A DNA stretch of 63,709 nt from JAAGZL01 sp050290785 (GCA_050290785.1 JBNKIR010000044.1:1-63709), one strand, 5' to 3'; positions 40,942 to 49,770 are shown, counted from the first letter of the stretch. The notes: generated by a model from the sequence alone, not told the origin. Made by a program: numbers and translations.

Positions 40942-42189
40942 TTACTCTGAAAAAACGAAAGGCAGTTCTGTGCTCTGCTGATACTCCCTGCCACCGACCA
41001 CCCGCTCCGGTGCGATCTTTTTACGCGCCTCAATCAATACATCGGCAATACGCCGATCCTGTAACCGGTAACGCGGCTCCAAACCGATCCCATCAATATT
41101 GGGGCACTCTTCCTTGAAAATGTGTCGATAGAGATCGCTCATCATTCCATAACGACTCGCCATCAAGGTGTTGGTGGCCTGTTTTATCCTGGTTACCGCA
41201 TCGTTTTCATAGTTAAAGAAGCTGGTGATCAACATAACTGATATGGCATGCAATACGTCATACTTAACATGGGCGATAAGTACAATTAAGTGTTTCTGTG
41301 TAAGTTCAACATCGTTTTTCCAGGCCCAGCGTACTATTCCACCGAGCAGCAGGCTGAAAAATTCCGGAACACCCCACTCCATTCCCAGCCCAACGGAGGC
41401 CAGCGACTCCAGCTCAGAAAAACTTGGATGATCGGAAAGCAGCCGCTGGGTCAGGACATTGTCCGCCACACCTGGCAACATGGGTATATCCTGTTGTTCA
41501 AACGGTATACCCATGCCGTCGAACATAAAGCGATACATCCCTATGTGGGTGGTGGAGTTCAACACACCGTACATATCAGGATAATCCTCTATGGAATGGG
41601 TGGCCACACCGTACTCATCCGCCAGCAACTGCGCCAGAACAATCTGCGCCAGTTCCGAGACCCTCTCATTCAGACAACCATAGGGTAGTGATATGAGTCC
41701 GGAAAAACGCCCCAGGGCCAGGGCCACGCACTGACGTGTATTCTTGATCTGATTAAAGTACTGCTTGGCGAACAACTCCAGTTGGGCCTGATTGAAATCA
41801 CCCTGAAAGATACGCAGAAAAAACGGATGAATCCATACCGGATGCTCCATGACATGATCATGCAGATCCAGGAATAGTTCCCGTAGAGCTCCGGGGCGGA
41901 ACAGATCCAATTCACTAAAGAGGTTCCCATCATCCTTCACGGCGATAGAGCGAAGCTCATCCAGCATCTTTTTTAGCGGATTTTCAGGATCCTCCAGTTG
42001 ATCAATGATCTCAGAGAAATCCTTTTGCTGACTAACCTTAAACTGCCGCAAAACTTCTTCGGCACTAAGATTGAGGAGTTCGGGAAAGGGATGTACTTCG
42101 TCCAACAGGCGCGGCGTCCCATCCGGTCTTACCGTTAGGAGATCTGAGAATTGCCTACCGCCTTCTGTGGTTGAGTCTGGTCTATTCAT
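40942..42189 (-). CDS. Heme-oxygenase-like diiron protein (iron-containing redox enzyme family)
   Basis: A 415-residue protein whose central part (about 100-360) is all-helical and carries ligand motifs typical of the heme-oxygenase-like diiron family (HDO): LADEYGVATHS and HVKYDVLHA. Known members cleave C-C or C-N bonds or hydroxylate amines (UndA, SznF, CADD types). The extended N-terminus (about 1-95) and C-terminus are unassigned. The substrate is unknown. It is coupled with the TrpD2-like gene. Confidence 0.75.
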   Translation of the reverse strand: MNRPDSTTEGGRQFSDLLTVRPDGTPRLLDEVHPFPELLNLSAEEVLRQFKVSQQKDFSEIIDQLEDPENPLKKMLDELRSIAVKDDGNLFSELDLFRPGALRELFLDLHDHVMEHPVWIHPFFLRIFQGDFNQAQLELFAKQYFNQIKNTRQCVALALGRFSGLISLPYGCLNERVSELAQIVLAQLLADEYGVATHSIEDYPDMYGVLNSTTHIGMYRFMFDGMGIPFEQQDIPMLPGVADNVLTQRLLSDHPSFSELESLASVGLGMEWGVPEFFSLLLGGIVRWAWKNDVELTQKHLIVLIAHVKYDVLHAISVMLITSFFNYENDAVTRIKQATNTLMASRYGMMSDLYRHIFKEECPNIDGIGLEPRYRLQDRRIADVLIEARKKIAPERVVGGREYQQSTELPFVFSE

Positions 42190-42329
42190 ACTACTGCCAA
42201 TATGGATACTGGGAATAAAAGCTATTCTGCATCCTCATTGGGTTGGATTCAATGAAAATCAACAGAAGAGTTAGTATGGAATGCAACCGGCAAAAGTGTG
42301 GGTTTACATATACTAGCTGGCATACGCAT

Positions 42330-42506
42330 CTATGTATCGCTATTACGTTGTCTGCCTATCTGCCACAGACCGACAAGAAGACCTGCAAGAAAGAGAGGGA
42401 GACCGATAAATCCACTAAGGCCGCCGCCCACCATACTGCTCGAGAACATGACAAACAAACCTGAGGCTATCAGTACGATGGTAATAATTCGATAGATAAT
42501 CTTCAC
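42330..42506 (-). CDS. Small membrane protein, 58 aa
   Basis: From GTG 42506 the product reads VKIIYRIITIVLIASGLFVM, a glycine-rich turn (VGGGLSGFIG), then LPLFLAGLLVGLWQIGRQRN. Two membrane helices are clear. An AGGA lies 9 nt upstream. A longer frame to 42662 starts without a ribosome site and with non-membrane sequence. It is divergent from cytochrome b561 (about 130 bp apart). Function unknown. Confidence 0.5.
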   Translation of the reverse strand: MKIIYRIITIVLIASGLFVMFSSSMVGGGLSGFIGLPLFLAGLLVGLWQIGRQRNSDT

Positions 42507-42643
42507 AACTACAATTCCTATAAGGGATACCAGGGTTTTCAAATCTACACCATCATGTTTTACCTGAGGATGACAATCCGCAATATCAGGATTTATGTCG
42601 ACCTGTATACTGACGCCAGTAATTACAGCAACAGATGATAAGT

Positions 42644-43204
42644 ATGATCCGCAATACCGCAACTGAATTTGGCAGTTTTTCGAAAGTGATGCACTGGTCG
42701 ATGGCGGGCATGATCTTCGCCCTAATCATCATCGGCATATACATGGGAGATCTCCCCAGAGTTACCGATGAAGAGAAACAGTTCGTGTCGCAACTTTATG
42801 CGATACATAAATCGTTTGGCGTCTTCGCCATGTTATTTATGGCCATACGTCTGGCATGGATAACGGTCGTCAGCCCCAACCCTCCCCTGCCAGCACTTTT
42901 TACAGGCAGAGAGCGTATACTGATTGAAGCCATAAAAACCGCGCTCTATCTTATGATGATCATGCTACCGCTGAGCGGCTATCTTATGTCTAACGCCAAT
43001 GGGCACACAGTCACCATCTTTGGACTATTCGAGTTGCCAATGGTTATCAGCCAGGGTCAAACATCATACAACCTGCTCCAGGCCATACACATGATCGGTG
43101 GGTGGCTGATGCTCCTGATTATACTTGCGCATGTTGCTGGTGTGATAAAACACTATCTCGAAGATGAAGGCACAGAAAAAGATGTACTGCAGCGTATGCT
43201 GTGA
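42644..43204 (+). CDS. Cytochrome b561 family protein
   Basis: A four-helix di-haem b membrane protein that moves electrons between quinol or periplasmic donors. The haem histidines are visible in KVMHWSMAGM, YAIHKSFGVF, QAIHMIGGW and IILAHVAGVIKHY. I chose ATG 42644 (MIRNTATEFG), the family-like start; an ATG three codons upstream is equally possible. Length 186 is normal. It is a single gene convergent with the sigma-54 activator. Confidence 0.9.
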   Translation: MIRNTATEFGSFSKVMHWSMAGMIFALIIIGIYMGDLPRVTDEEKQFVSQLYAIHKSFGVFAMLFMAIRLAWITVVSPNPPLPALFTGRERILIEAIKTALYLMMIMLPLSGYLMSNANGHTVTIFGLFELPMVISQGQTSYNLLQAIHMIGGWLMLLIILAHVAGVIKHYLEDEGTEKDVLQRML

Positions 43205-43212
43205 ACCAACAC

Positions 43213-44526
43213 CTAACCCGCATTCATCTGTAACTTACGGTACAGAGTGCGCTCGCTTACACCAAGTTTCGCAGCCAGGGATTGACGATCACCGGGGTAG
43301 ACGGCTACCGCCCACTCCAGGTAGCGCTTTTCCATCTCCTCGAGTGGCATGATGCTGCTGAATTCCATCTCCGCCTGCAAAGAAGTCTGATTACCCGCTA
43401 TTAGATCCGGGAAGTGTTCCGGCTTGAGTATGTCGCCATCCGCCAGTACCAGGGCCCGCTCCAGCAAATTACGCAACTCTCGTACATTGCCTGGAAAATC
43501 GTGAGTCGCCAAAAGTGAAAGCGCTTCTCTGCTCATAGTAACCGAACGCCCTTGCTCAATCCTGGCGAGCAGTTGCTCGACCAGCTGAGGCAGATCCTGG
43601 ATTCTCTCGCGTAATGGAGGAAGAACAATCGGAAACACATTTATGCGGTAGTAGAGATCCTGACGAAAGCTGCCCTCTCTGACCATCTCGTCCAGATCAC
43701 GATGAGTAGCGGCAATGACCCTGAAGTTGGCCCGGAGAGGTTCAACTCCACCCACACGCCTATATGTTCCAGTCTCCAGCAGTCGCAACAGTTTCACCTG
43801 TAGTGGCAGAGGTATATCCCCCACCTCATCCAGAAACAGCGTCCCGCCTTCTGCCGCCTCAACCAGACCGACCTTGCGTGAAAGTGCCCCGGTAAAGGCC
43901 CCGCGCTCATGCCCAAACAGTTCACTCTCGAACAGGGTCTCAGTGAGACTGGAGCAATCTACTGCAACGAATGGCGCATCAGCATGGGGGCTCATGTCAT
44001 GGATGGCGTGTGCCACCAACTCCTTGCCGGTACCTGATTCTCCCAGGAGCAGTACCGATGAGTCTTTGGCGGAGACACGACGGGCCAGCTCCAACATGCG
44101 CAGAAATGGTCTGGCGAACCCCACCAGCTCACGATCCTTGGTCCCCAGCCTGGCATGGCGCAGGATACGCATGGTCTCCAGGAAATAGACACCATCCTCA
44201 TCTCCTGATACCGGCGCAATGACCACCTCTACATGCTCAGGTCCGGCCGGGGTGTGGTGGACATGCAGTACCCGACGAGGCTCACCGGAGAGCAGACAGT
44301 CGCGCAGTGGACAGCTCTCCCCGGCCTGATCGCAAGGTGTGGTGTAGTGGTGTGATACCTCGTAACAGAAGCGCCCACGTACACTGTCATCCACACCGAA
44401 CTGGCGTCGATAGGCATCGTTCACCGCTACGATCCTGTAATCAGGTGTCATCAGCACCTTGGGCTCTGGTAGGGCCTCAAGCAGTTGGATGATGTCTGGT
44501 AGGTTTTTTGAAACAGTTTCTGACAT
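43213..44526 (-). CDS. Sigma-54-dependent activator with PAS sensor and Fis-type HTH
   Basis: The 437-residue activator has PAS (about 10-125), AAA+ core (about 140-370) and Fis helix-turn-helix (about 395-437). The AAA+ domain shows Walker A GESGTGKE, the sigma-54 contact loop GAFTGA, Walker B GTLFLDEV and arginine fingers. The PAS domain holds cysteines in HYTTPCDQAGESCPLRDCL, which may sense redox state, metal or NO. The start is ATG 44526, or GTG 44532. It is divergent from the cytochrome bd operon, whose promoter is of the sigma-54 type, so it probably controls that operon. Confidence 0.9.
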   Translation of the reverse strand: MSETVSKNLPDIIQLLEALPEPKVLMTPDYRIVAVNDAYRRQFGVDDSVRGRFCYEVSHHYTTPCDQAGESCPLRDCLLSGEPRRVLHVHHTPAGPEHVEVVIAPVSGDEDGVYFLETMRILRHARLGTKDRELVGFARPFLRMLELARRVSAKDSSVLLLGESGTGKELVAHAIHDMSPHADAPFVAVDCSSLTETLFESELFGHERGAFTGALSRKVGLVEAAEGGTLFLDEVGDIPLPLQVKLLRLLETGTYRRVGGVEPLRANFRVIAATHRDLDEMVREGSFRQDLYYRINVFPIVLPPLRERIQDLPQLVEQLLARIEQGRSVTMSREALSLLATHDFPGNVRELRNLLERALVLADGDILKPEHFPDLIAGNQTSLQAEMEFSSIMPLEEMEKRYLEWAVAVYPGDRQSLAAKLGVSERTLYRKLQMNAG

Positions 44527-44545
44527 ATCCACTCTCTCTATCTCA

Positions 44546-44559
44546 TGTCATATACGACA
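44546..44559. promoter_or_regulatory. Upstream activator site 1 (TGTCATATACGACA)
   Basis: An imperfect 14-bp palindrome close to the ideal TGTCATATATGACA. Its centre is 31 bp, three helical turns, from the second copy. It lies between the activator gene and the -24/-12 promoter, at the distance expected for an enhancer-like site. Confidence 0.65.
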
Positions 44560-44576
44560 GCGAATTCATCATATTC

Positions 44577-44590
44577 TGCCATATATGACA
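44577..44590. promoter_or_regulatory. Upstream activator site 2 (TGCCATATATGACA)
   Basis: Second copy of the palindrome, differing from the ideal by one base. It lies about 100 bp upstream of the predicted transcription start. The activator could bind both sites on one DNA face and also repress its own gene. Confidence 0.65.
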
Positions 44591-44665
44591 TATACCAAAA
44601 ACAAATAATTAATCGGTATGGATAAAATTATTCTAACGCATTGATTATATTAACGTAATAAAACA

Positions 44666-44681
44666 TGGCACATAAGCTGCA
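44666..44681 (+). promoter_or_regulatory. Sigma-54 promoter (-24/-12)
   Basis: TGGCACATAAGCTGCA: GG and GC are separated by exactly 10 nt, and only one or two positions depart from TGGCACG-N4-TTGCA. Transcription should begin near 44692, leaving a leader of about 168 nt before the nifX-like gene. An IHF site between this and the activator sites is plausible but not evident by eye. Confidence 0.8.
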
Positions 44682-44859
44682 TTGATAGAATTATGCTGTA
44701 GGTGGCAGTTAGACAGGCTCTATATATCCATTACACAAATACGTCATTTCGCACACGGCGGTGCGTCGAATAACATATTGATTTATAGGCTTTTTTTATT
44801 AACATAATATTCAATCGCACCCGATAACAACGAGAGACAACGACAGAGGAAACAGTTTT

Positions 44860-45273
44860 ATGAAGATCGCAGTTACCAGTCAGAATTTCAGGACCATCAC
44901 CCCACACGCCGGCAAGACGCGTCGTTTTCTCGTGTATGAGATCGACCCATCCGGCGAGGTGATAGAAGGCGAGCGGCTAGATCTGGACAAGATGATGACC
45001 ATGCATGAATTCCAGGGCAATCAGGACGCCCACCCCCTGGACGAGATGGATGTGATTATCTCAGGCAGCGCCGGGGCCGGGTTTGTCCAGAGACTGCATG
45101 CCCGTGGAGTGCGTGTAGTCGTTACCGGAGAGACGGATCCGATGCAGGCCATTGCAGATCTACAGAACGACCGGATAAAACCGCCTGCCCCCCATTCGTG
45201 CAACCACCACAATCACCATCACAGCCACACCCATCATGGTATCCGCGTTGTAAAGGGCAGTGAGGGGAATTGA
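44860..45273 (+). CDS. NifX/NifB-type cofactor-binding domain protein with His-rich tail
   Basis: The 137-residue protein has the dinitrogenase FeMo-cofactor-like fold: MKIAVTSQNFRTITPHAGKT at the start, then DVIISGSAGAGFVQRLHARG and VVVTGETDPMQA. The tail HSCNHHNHHHSHTHHG is unusually rich in histidine and could bind metal. Proteins of this fold are widespread outside nitrogen fixation. It is the first gene of the sigma-54-driven cytochrome bd operon; a role in metal or haem handling is a guess. There is no nif gene nearby. Confidence 0.85.
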   Translation: MKIAVTSQNFRTITPHAGKTRRFLVYEIDPSGEVIEGERLDLDKMMTMHEFQGNQDAHPLDEMDVIISGSAGAGFVQRLHARGVRVVVTGETDPMQAIADLQNDRIKPPAPHSCNHHNHHHSHTHHGIRVVKGSEGN

Positions 45274-45284
45274 GGTTTTATTGA

Positions 45285-45518
45285 GTGGCGTTACCTATGA
45301 CTGATATGTCCAACAAAGATAGACCCTTATCCAGAGAGATAGCCACGCTTCTGATTGTGAAGATTATCGCGCTGACCGTCATCTGGTACACATTTTTCCG
45401 CGAACCGGTGATCTCATCCATGATCGACGGCATGGATCCGGAACAGGTATCGACTGCGCTACTACGTCACCAGGTAGAGACTAACCAAACTAAAGCAAAC
45501 TGGAACCAAAGAGACTGA
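45285..45518 (+). CDS. cydP: CydP-like small subunit of cytochrome bd oxidase
   Basis: This 77-residue single-helix protein has the CydP pattern: RPLSREIATLLIVKIIALTV, then WYTFFREPV. CydP is annotated as a putative small subunit of cytochrome oxidase and typically lies just before cydA. The start is GTG 45285, or ATG 45297 four codons in. It lies 11 bp after the nifX-like gene and 62 bp before cydA. Confidence 0.75.
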   Translation: MALPMTDMSNKDRPLSREIATLLIVKIIALTVIWYTFFREPVISSMIDGMDPEQVSTALLRHQVETNQTKANWNQRD

Positions 45519-45580
45519 CCTTAGAATGGTCTGCATTGAAATCTCAAATCTAAATCTAAAACAAGAGGCGAAAACTATCG

Positions 45581-47179
45581 ATGATTACTGAAGAAGTTGT
45601 TGATCTGTCGCGATTACAGTTTGCTGTAACCGCCTTTTATCATTTCTTATTTGTGCCATTGACGCTGGGTCTCACCTTTATCCTGGCCATCATGGAGACC
45701 ACCTACGTGATGACCGGCAAAGAGATCTACAAAGACATGGTGAAGTTCTGGGGCAAGTTGTTCGGCATCAACTTTGCCCTGGGCGTCACCACCGGCATCA
45801 CCATGGAGTTCGAGTTCGGTACCAACTGGGCCTACTACTCCCACTACGTAGGTGATATCTTCGGCGCACCGCTGGCGATCGAAGGTCTGATGGCATTCTT
45901 CCTGGAATCCACATTTATCGGTCTGTTCTTCTTTGGTTGGGACAAGTTGTCGAAGCGTCAACACCTGATGGTCACCTATCTGACGGCCATCGGTTCCAAT
46001 CTCTCCGCGGTCTGGATCCTGATCGCCAACGGCTGGATGCAGAATCCGGTGGGTGCAGAGTTCTCCTACGTAACCATGCGCATGGAGATGACCAGCTTCC
46101 TGGAGCTGATATTCAATCCTGCGGCACAGGCCAAGTTCGTACACACCGTCTCCGCCGGATATGTAACTGCCTCGGCCTTCGTGCTGGGCATCAGTTCCTG
46201 GTACCTGCTCAAGGGACGGGACATCGAGTTCGCCAAGCGCTCTTTCCGCATCGCTGCGGCCTTTGGCCTGGCAGCGTCACTATCGGTGATCGTCTTGGGT
46301 GATGAATCAGGTTACGCGGTGACCGAACACCAGAAGACCAAACTGGCCGCCATGGAGGGTATGTGGGATACCGAGCCGGCCCCGGCTGATTTCACCCTGT
46401 TCGGAATTCCGGACGAAGAAGCCAGGACCAATCATGCTGAGATAAAGATCCCCTATATGCTGGGACTGATCGCGACCAGATCCGTAAGTGAGGAGTTGCC
46501 TGGCATCAACGAACTTGAGGAAAACGCTGCACAGCGCATCAAACGTGGTGCAGTTGCAGTAACGGCACTTGAGGCACTGCGTAAGAACGGTGCTGACCAA
46601 GAGGCCCGCGCCACGTTTGAAGCAAGCAAGGATGATCTGGGATACGGTCTGCTGCTCAAGAAATACACGCAGGACGTCAGCCAGGCCACCCCGGAGATGA
46701 TCCAGCAGGCGGCCAGTGACAGTCGCCCGCTGGTAGCGCCCATGTTCTGGACCTTCCGTTTCATGGTCCTGCTCGGCTTCCTGCTGTTAACGCTGTTCGG
46801 ACTGTCGTTCTACTACTCGGCCAAAAATCTTTTCCTGGAAAAGCGTTGGCTGCTGAAGTGGGCCTTGTTCTTTATCCCCATACCGTGGATCGCATGTGAA
46901 CTGGGCTGGTTCGTGGCCGAATTCGGTCGCCAGCCATGGAGTATCTACGGAATCCTTCCCACAGGTCTTTCGACATCGACCTTGTCGTCCGGAAGCCTCT
47001 ACTTCTCGCTCGCAGGTTTTACGCTGTTCTACACCGGGCTGCTCGTGACCGAGTTGTATCTGATGTTTAAGTATGCACGTCGCGGTCCCGGCTCCCTGGG
47101 TACCGGACGTTATCACGATGAAGGCGGTGTTGCGGCCTCAGGTGTAGCGGCGCCACTGCAATCTGCGGAGGGTAAGTGA
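45581..47179 (+). CDS. cydA: Cytochrome bd ubiquinol oxidase subunit I
   Basis: It oxidises ubiquinol and reduces oxygen to water with haems b558, b595 and d in the inner membrane. Recognisable features are SRLQFAVTAFYHFLFVPLTLGL with the haem ligand His (about 21), KFVHTVSAGYV (second His) and FWTFRFMVLLG with the Met ligand. At 532 residues it matches the E. coli type with a long Q-loop. The operon order is nifX-like, cydP, cydA, cydB, cydX; a sigma-54 promoter suggests expression under a specific redox or low-oxygen signal. Confidence 0.97.
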   Translation: MITEEVVDLSRLQFAVTAFYHFLFVPLTLGLTFILAIMETTYVMTGKEIYKDMVKFWGKLFGINFALGVTTGITMEFEFGTNWAYYSHYVGDIFGAPLAIEGLMAFFLESTFIGLFFFGWDKLSKRQHLMVTYLTAIGSNLSAVWILIANGWMQNPVGAEFSYVTMRMEMTSFLELIFNPAAQAKFVHTVSAGYVTASAFVLGISSWYLLKGRDIEFAKRSFRIAAAFGLAASLSVIVLGDESGYAVTEHQKTKLAAMEGMWDTEPAPADFTLFGIPDEEARTNHAEIKIPYMLGLIATRSVSEELPGINELEENAAQRIKRGAVAVTALEALRKNGADQEARATFEASKDDLGYGLLLKKYTQDVSQATPEMIQQAASDSRPLVAPMFWTFRFMVLLGFLLLTLFGLSFYYSAKNLFLEKRWLLKWALFFIPIPWIACELGWFVAEFGRQPWSIYGILPTGLSTSTLSSGSLYFSLAGFTLFYTGLLVTELYLMFKYARRGPGSLGTGRYHDEGGVAASGVAAPLQSAEGK

Positions 47180-47180
47180 A

Positions 47181-48323
47181 ATGGTAATCGATTATGAAAT
47201 TCTAAAGATCATCTGGTGGCTGCTGGTGGGTGTACTGCTGCTCGGCTTTGCCATCATGGACGGTCACGACATGGGTATTGGTACCCTGCTGCCATGGGTA
47301 GGCCGGAATGACGTGGAACGGCGTGCGGTCATCAATACCATCGGTCCCCACTGGGACGGCAACCAGGTATGGTTCATCACCGGCGGCGGCGCCATCTTCG
47401 CCGCATGGCCGCTGGTGTACGCCACCGCATTCTCCGGTTTCTATATCGCCATGCTGGCCGTGCTCTGGGCCCTGTTCTTCCGCCCGGTCGGGTTTGACTA
47501 CCGCAGCAAGATCTCGAATCCCACATGGCGCAAGAGCTGGGACTGGGGGCTTTTCATCGGTGGCGCTGTACCATCGTTGATCTTCGGCGTGGCCTTTGGA
47601 AATCTGCTGCTGGGCGTACCCTTCCATTTCGAAGACAACCTGCGCCCGGTCTACACCGGTGGATTCTTTGAACTGTTGAATCCGTTCGCACTGTTGGCCG
47701 GCGTAGTCAGTCTATCCATGCTGACCTTCCATGGCGCCCACTTCCTGATGATCCGTACCGAGGGTGACATCTATGAGCGGGCACGCAAGTCATCCCTCAT
47801 CTTCGGCATCCTGATGCTGGTCGCATTTGCCGCAGCGGGTATCTGGGTGGCCGCAGGTATTCCAGGCTATCGCATCACCTCAGAGGTGGTTGGAGGCGCC
47901 CTGCCCAACCCTCTGGACAAGAGCGTGGAGATGGCGATGGGCGCCTGGCTGGACAACTATCTCAAGCAACCCCTTACCATGTTGATACCTCTGGCAGGAT
48001 TCGCCGGAGGCATCCTGGGGATCCTGTTTGCCAGGCTGCACCATCCGGTGGCCGCCTTCTGGAGCAGTGCCGTTTCACAGTTGGGCATCATAGGTACTGC
48101 AGGCGTATCCATGTTCCCGTTCATTATGCCATCCAGCGCCGATCTGCGTAGCAGCCTCACGGTCTGGGATAGCGTCTCCAGCCATCTGACCCTGGAGGTC
48201 ATGTTCTGGTCCGCCGTGATCTTTACCCCCATCGTTATCAGCTACACCGCCTGGTGCTACAAGATGATGTCAGGCAAGGTCACAACTGAATATGTGGAAG
48301 CGAACGACCATTCCGCTTACTGA
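47181..48323 (+). CDS. cydB: Cytochrome bd ubiquinol oxidase subunit II
   Basis: The 380-residue membrane subunit, with the start MVIDYEILKIIWWLLVG and the motif LLGFAIMDGHDMGIGTLLP, is typical of CydB. It pairs with CydA to hold the haem arrangement. It starts 1 bp after the cydA stop codon and precedes cydX. Confidence 0.97.
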   Translation: MVIDYEILKIIWWLLVGVLLLGFAIMDGHDMGIGTLLPWVGRNDVERRAVINTIGPHWDGNQVWFITGGGAIFAAWPLVYATAFSGFYIAMLAVLWALFFRPVGFDYRSKISNPTWRKSWDWGLFIGGAVPSLIFGVAFGNLLLGVPFHFEDNLRPVYTGGFFELLNPFALLAGVVSLSMLTFHGAHFLMIRTEGDIYERARKSSLIFGILMLVAFAAAGIWVAAGIPGYRITSEVVGGALPNPLDKSVEMAMGAWLDNYLKQPLTMLIPLAGFAGGILGILFARLHHPVAAFWSSAVSQLGIIGTAGVSMFPFIMPSSADLRSSLTVWDSVSSHLTLEVMFWSAVIFTPIVISYTAWCYKMMSGKVTTEYVEANDHSAY

Positions 48324-48343
48324 TTGAATATAAGGAGTCAACA

Positions 48344-48457
48344 ATGTGGTATTTCACTTGGGTATTAGGCGTAACCATGGCGATATTATTCGCGGTACTC
48401 AACGCCATGTGGTTTGAAGCGCAGCAGGAACAGAGCAAAGAAAGCAATCTCCAGTAG
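48344..48457 (+). CDS. cydX: Cytochrome bd oxidase small subunit CydX
   Basis: A 37-residue single-helix peptide: MWYFTWVLGVTMAILFAVLN followed by AMWFEAQQE. MWYFxWxLG and NAMWxE are the CydX signature. AAGGAG lies 6 nt before the ATG. CydX stabilises the haem d pocket. It is the last gene of the operon; a tight terminator follows 22 bp later. Confidence 0.95.
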   Translation: MWYFTWVLGVTMAILFAVLNAMWFEAQQEQSKESNLQ

Positions 48458-48479
48458 ACGCTCTGAATCCTGAGCACTA

Positions 48480-48508
48480 GGCCACGGTTCGCCGTGGCCA
48501 TTTTTTTG
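48480..48508 (+). terminator. Intrinsic terminator of the cyd operon
   Basis: GGCCACGG, a TTCG tetraloop and CCGTGGCC, followed by ATTTTTTT. A textbook terminator that also overlaps the start of the next repeat. Confidence 0.93.
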
Positions 48509-48620
48509 ATGTACATGGACGTACGAATGTCGCGAACAGACATGGATGTCTGTTTGTGAGCGACTGATGTACATGGACGCAGCAAATGGATTTGCGAGTG
48601 TCGCGGGAGCGGCATCCATA
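48507..48620 (+). repeat. Tandem 58-bp-phased repeat with internal palindromes
   Basis: TGATGTACATGGACG occurs at 48507-48521 and 48565-48579. Between and after them are matching GTCGCG/GAGCGAC blocks and variable palindromes (ACAGACATGGATGTCTGT; GCAAATGGATTTGC). It looks like a dispersed repeat whose hypervariable centre stays self-complementary. Confidence 0.6.
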
Positions 48621-48675
48621 CCTGAATCTGTCGCCGCGAAAAATATAAACCTTTGCATAGCCAGAAGGCACAATA

Positions 48676-49056
48676 ATGTATCTATTCAAAACAGAGCTGA
48701 ATCTTCCCATGAGTGAGGCAATAACAAGGCTTGCCAGGGCATTAACTGAAGAAGGCCTGGGGATTGTTTCTGATATCGATATCCAGTCGATCGTAACATC
48801 CAAACTCCATGAGGAGTTCAGACCATATCGAATCCTGGGGGCCTGCGCTCCAGGTCTGGCAAAATCCCTGATCGGAGTAGATGCGGACATCGGTTCACTG
48901 CTGCCATGCAATATCGTGGTACAGGAGCACGCAGGACGTTCGCAGATAAGTCTCATGGATCCTTCGGCTGTACTTGGCTTGCTACAACGACCGGCGATAA
49001 ACGACATTGCACTGCAAGTACGGGACGCCATGGAGCGGGTAATATCGAGGCTGTAA
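48676..49056 (+). CDS. DUF302 domain protein
   Basis: The 126-residue protein matches DUF302, with YRILGACAPGLAKSLIGVDADIG-type core (RILGACAPGLAK, then DIGSLLPCNIVVQE) and ISLMDPSAVL. Family members are small, soluble, alpha/beta and common in sulfur- and metal-related neighbourhoods; their function is not established. The conserved cysteines (GAC and LPC) are present. It stands alone between the cyd operon and the antiporter-redox operon. Confidence 0.88.
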   Translation: MYLFKTELNLPMSEAITRLARALTEEGLGIVSDIDIQSIVTSKLHEEFRPYRILGACAPGLAKSLIGVDADIGSLLPCNIVVQEHAGRSQISLMDPSAVLGLLQRPAINDIALQVRDAMERVISRL

Positions 49057-49272
49057 AGGAATGCTCTCCACTGCACATCACCATCTATAATCATACAATT
49101 TGCCAATGATTGATTATGATCAACAGCTTTGCAGCGCCATGTGGGGTATTCTAATTCCCAAAGAGCTGGCCAGGCATCAGGCATATTTTTAAAACATGAA
49201 TTAAAAATGGTTTTAGTCTATCGATAAGTGGTTTATCTTTAATATCGGATCGAGTATGGCAATGGAGGTTGA

Positions 49273-49770
49273 ATGCAGAAAGCGCAACACTACATACGGC
49301 TGTTTGTGTCCCTGCTGATATTTTGGCTGCTGCTGAATAATTCCTTAGCTCCGGATGTCCTCGTTGTTGGCATCGTTGTGTCCCTATTTATAACTTTGGT
49401 TTTTCAGAGTGGGCGTAGCGTTCTTTCCGATCTAAATCTCTCACCACGCGGCATCATTGCCACTGTCATTTTCATCCTCTATTTCCTCAAGGAACTGATT
49501 AAATCCAACATAAGATTGGCCGGCATCGTGCTCGCTCCATCGCTACCGGTAAACCCGGGTATCGTAAAGGTCCGCACCAAACTAAAAAGCCCTGTGGGCA
49601 GGGTGTTGCTGGCAAACGCCATAACCATGACGCCCGGAACACTTACCGTAGAGTTGCATCACGAATGGCTCTACATACACTGGGTGACTGTAGATGCCAC
49701 TGACATCGATGGCGCAACTGCCGACATAGTTTCCCGCTTCGAACGCTATCTTGAGGTCATGTATGGTTGA
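49273..49770 (+). CDS. mrpE: Mrp antiporter subunit E-like (MnhE/MrpE; MbxA equivalent)
   Basis: First gene of a thirteen-gene operon for a membrane redox complex. The 165-residue protein has N-terminal helices (LFVSLLIFWLLLNNS) and the family motif ANAITMTPGTLTVEL. GGAGG lies 5 nt upstream. In archaeal Mbh/Mbx the same subunit opens the operon and is part of the sodium-translocating module. It overlaps the next gene by 8 bp. Confidence 0.92.
   Translation: MQKAQHYIRLFVSLLIFWLLLNNSLAPDVLVVGIVVSLFITLVFQSGRSVLSDLNLSPRGIIATVIFILYFLKELIKSNIRLAGIVLAPSLPVNPGIVKVRTKLKSPVGRVLLANAITMTPGTLTVELHHEWLYIHWVTVDATDIDGATADIVSRFERYLEVMYG

Noticed and set aside
44860..45273. Evidence for nitrogen fixation
   Set aside because: The NifX-like fold is widespread; no nifHDK, nifEN or nifB radical-SAM domain is present in the window.
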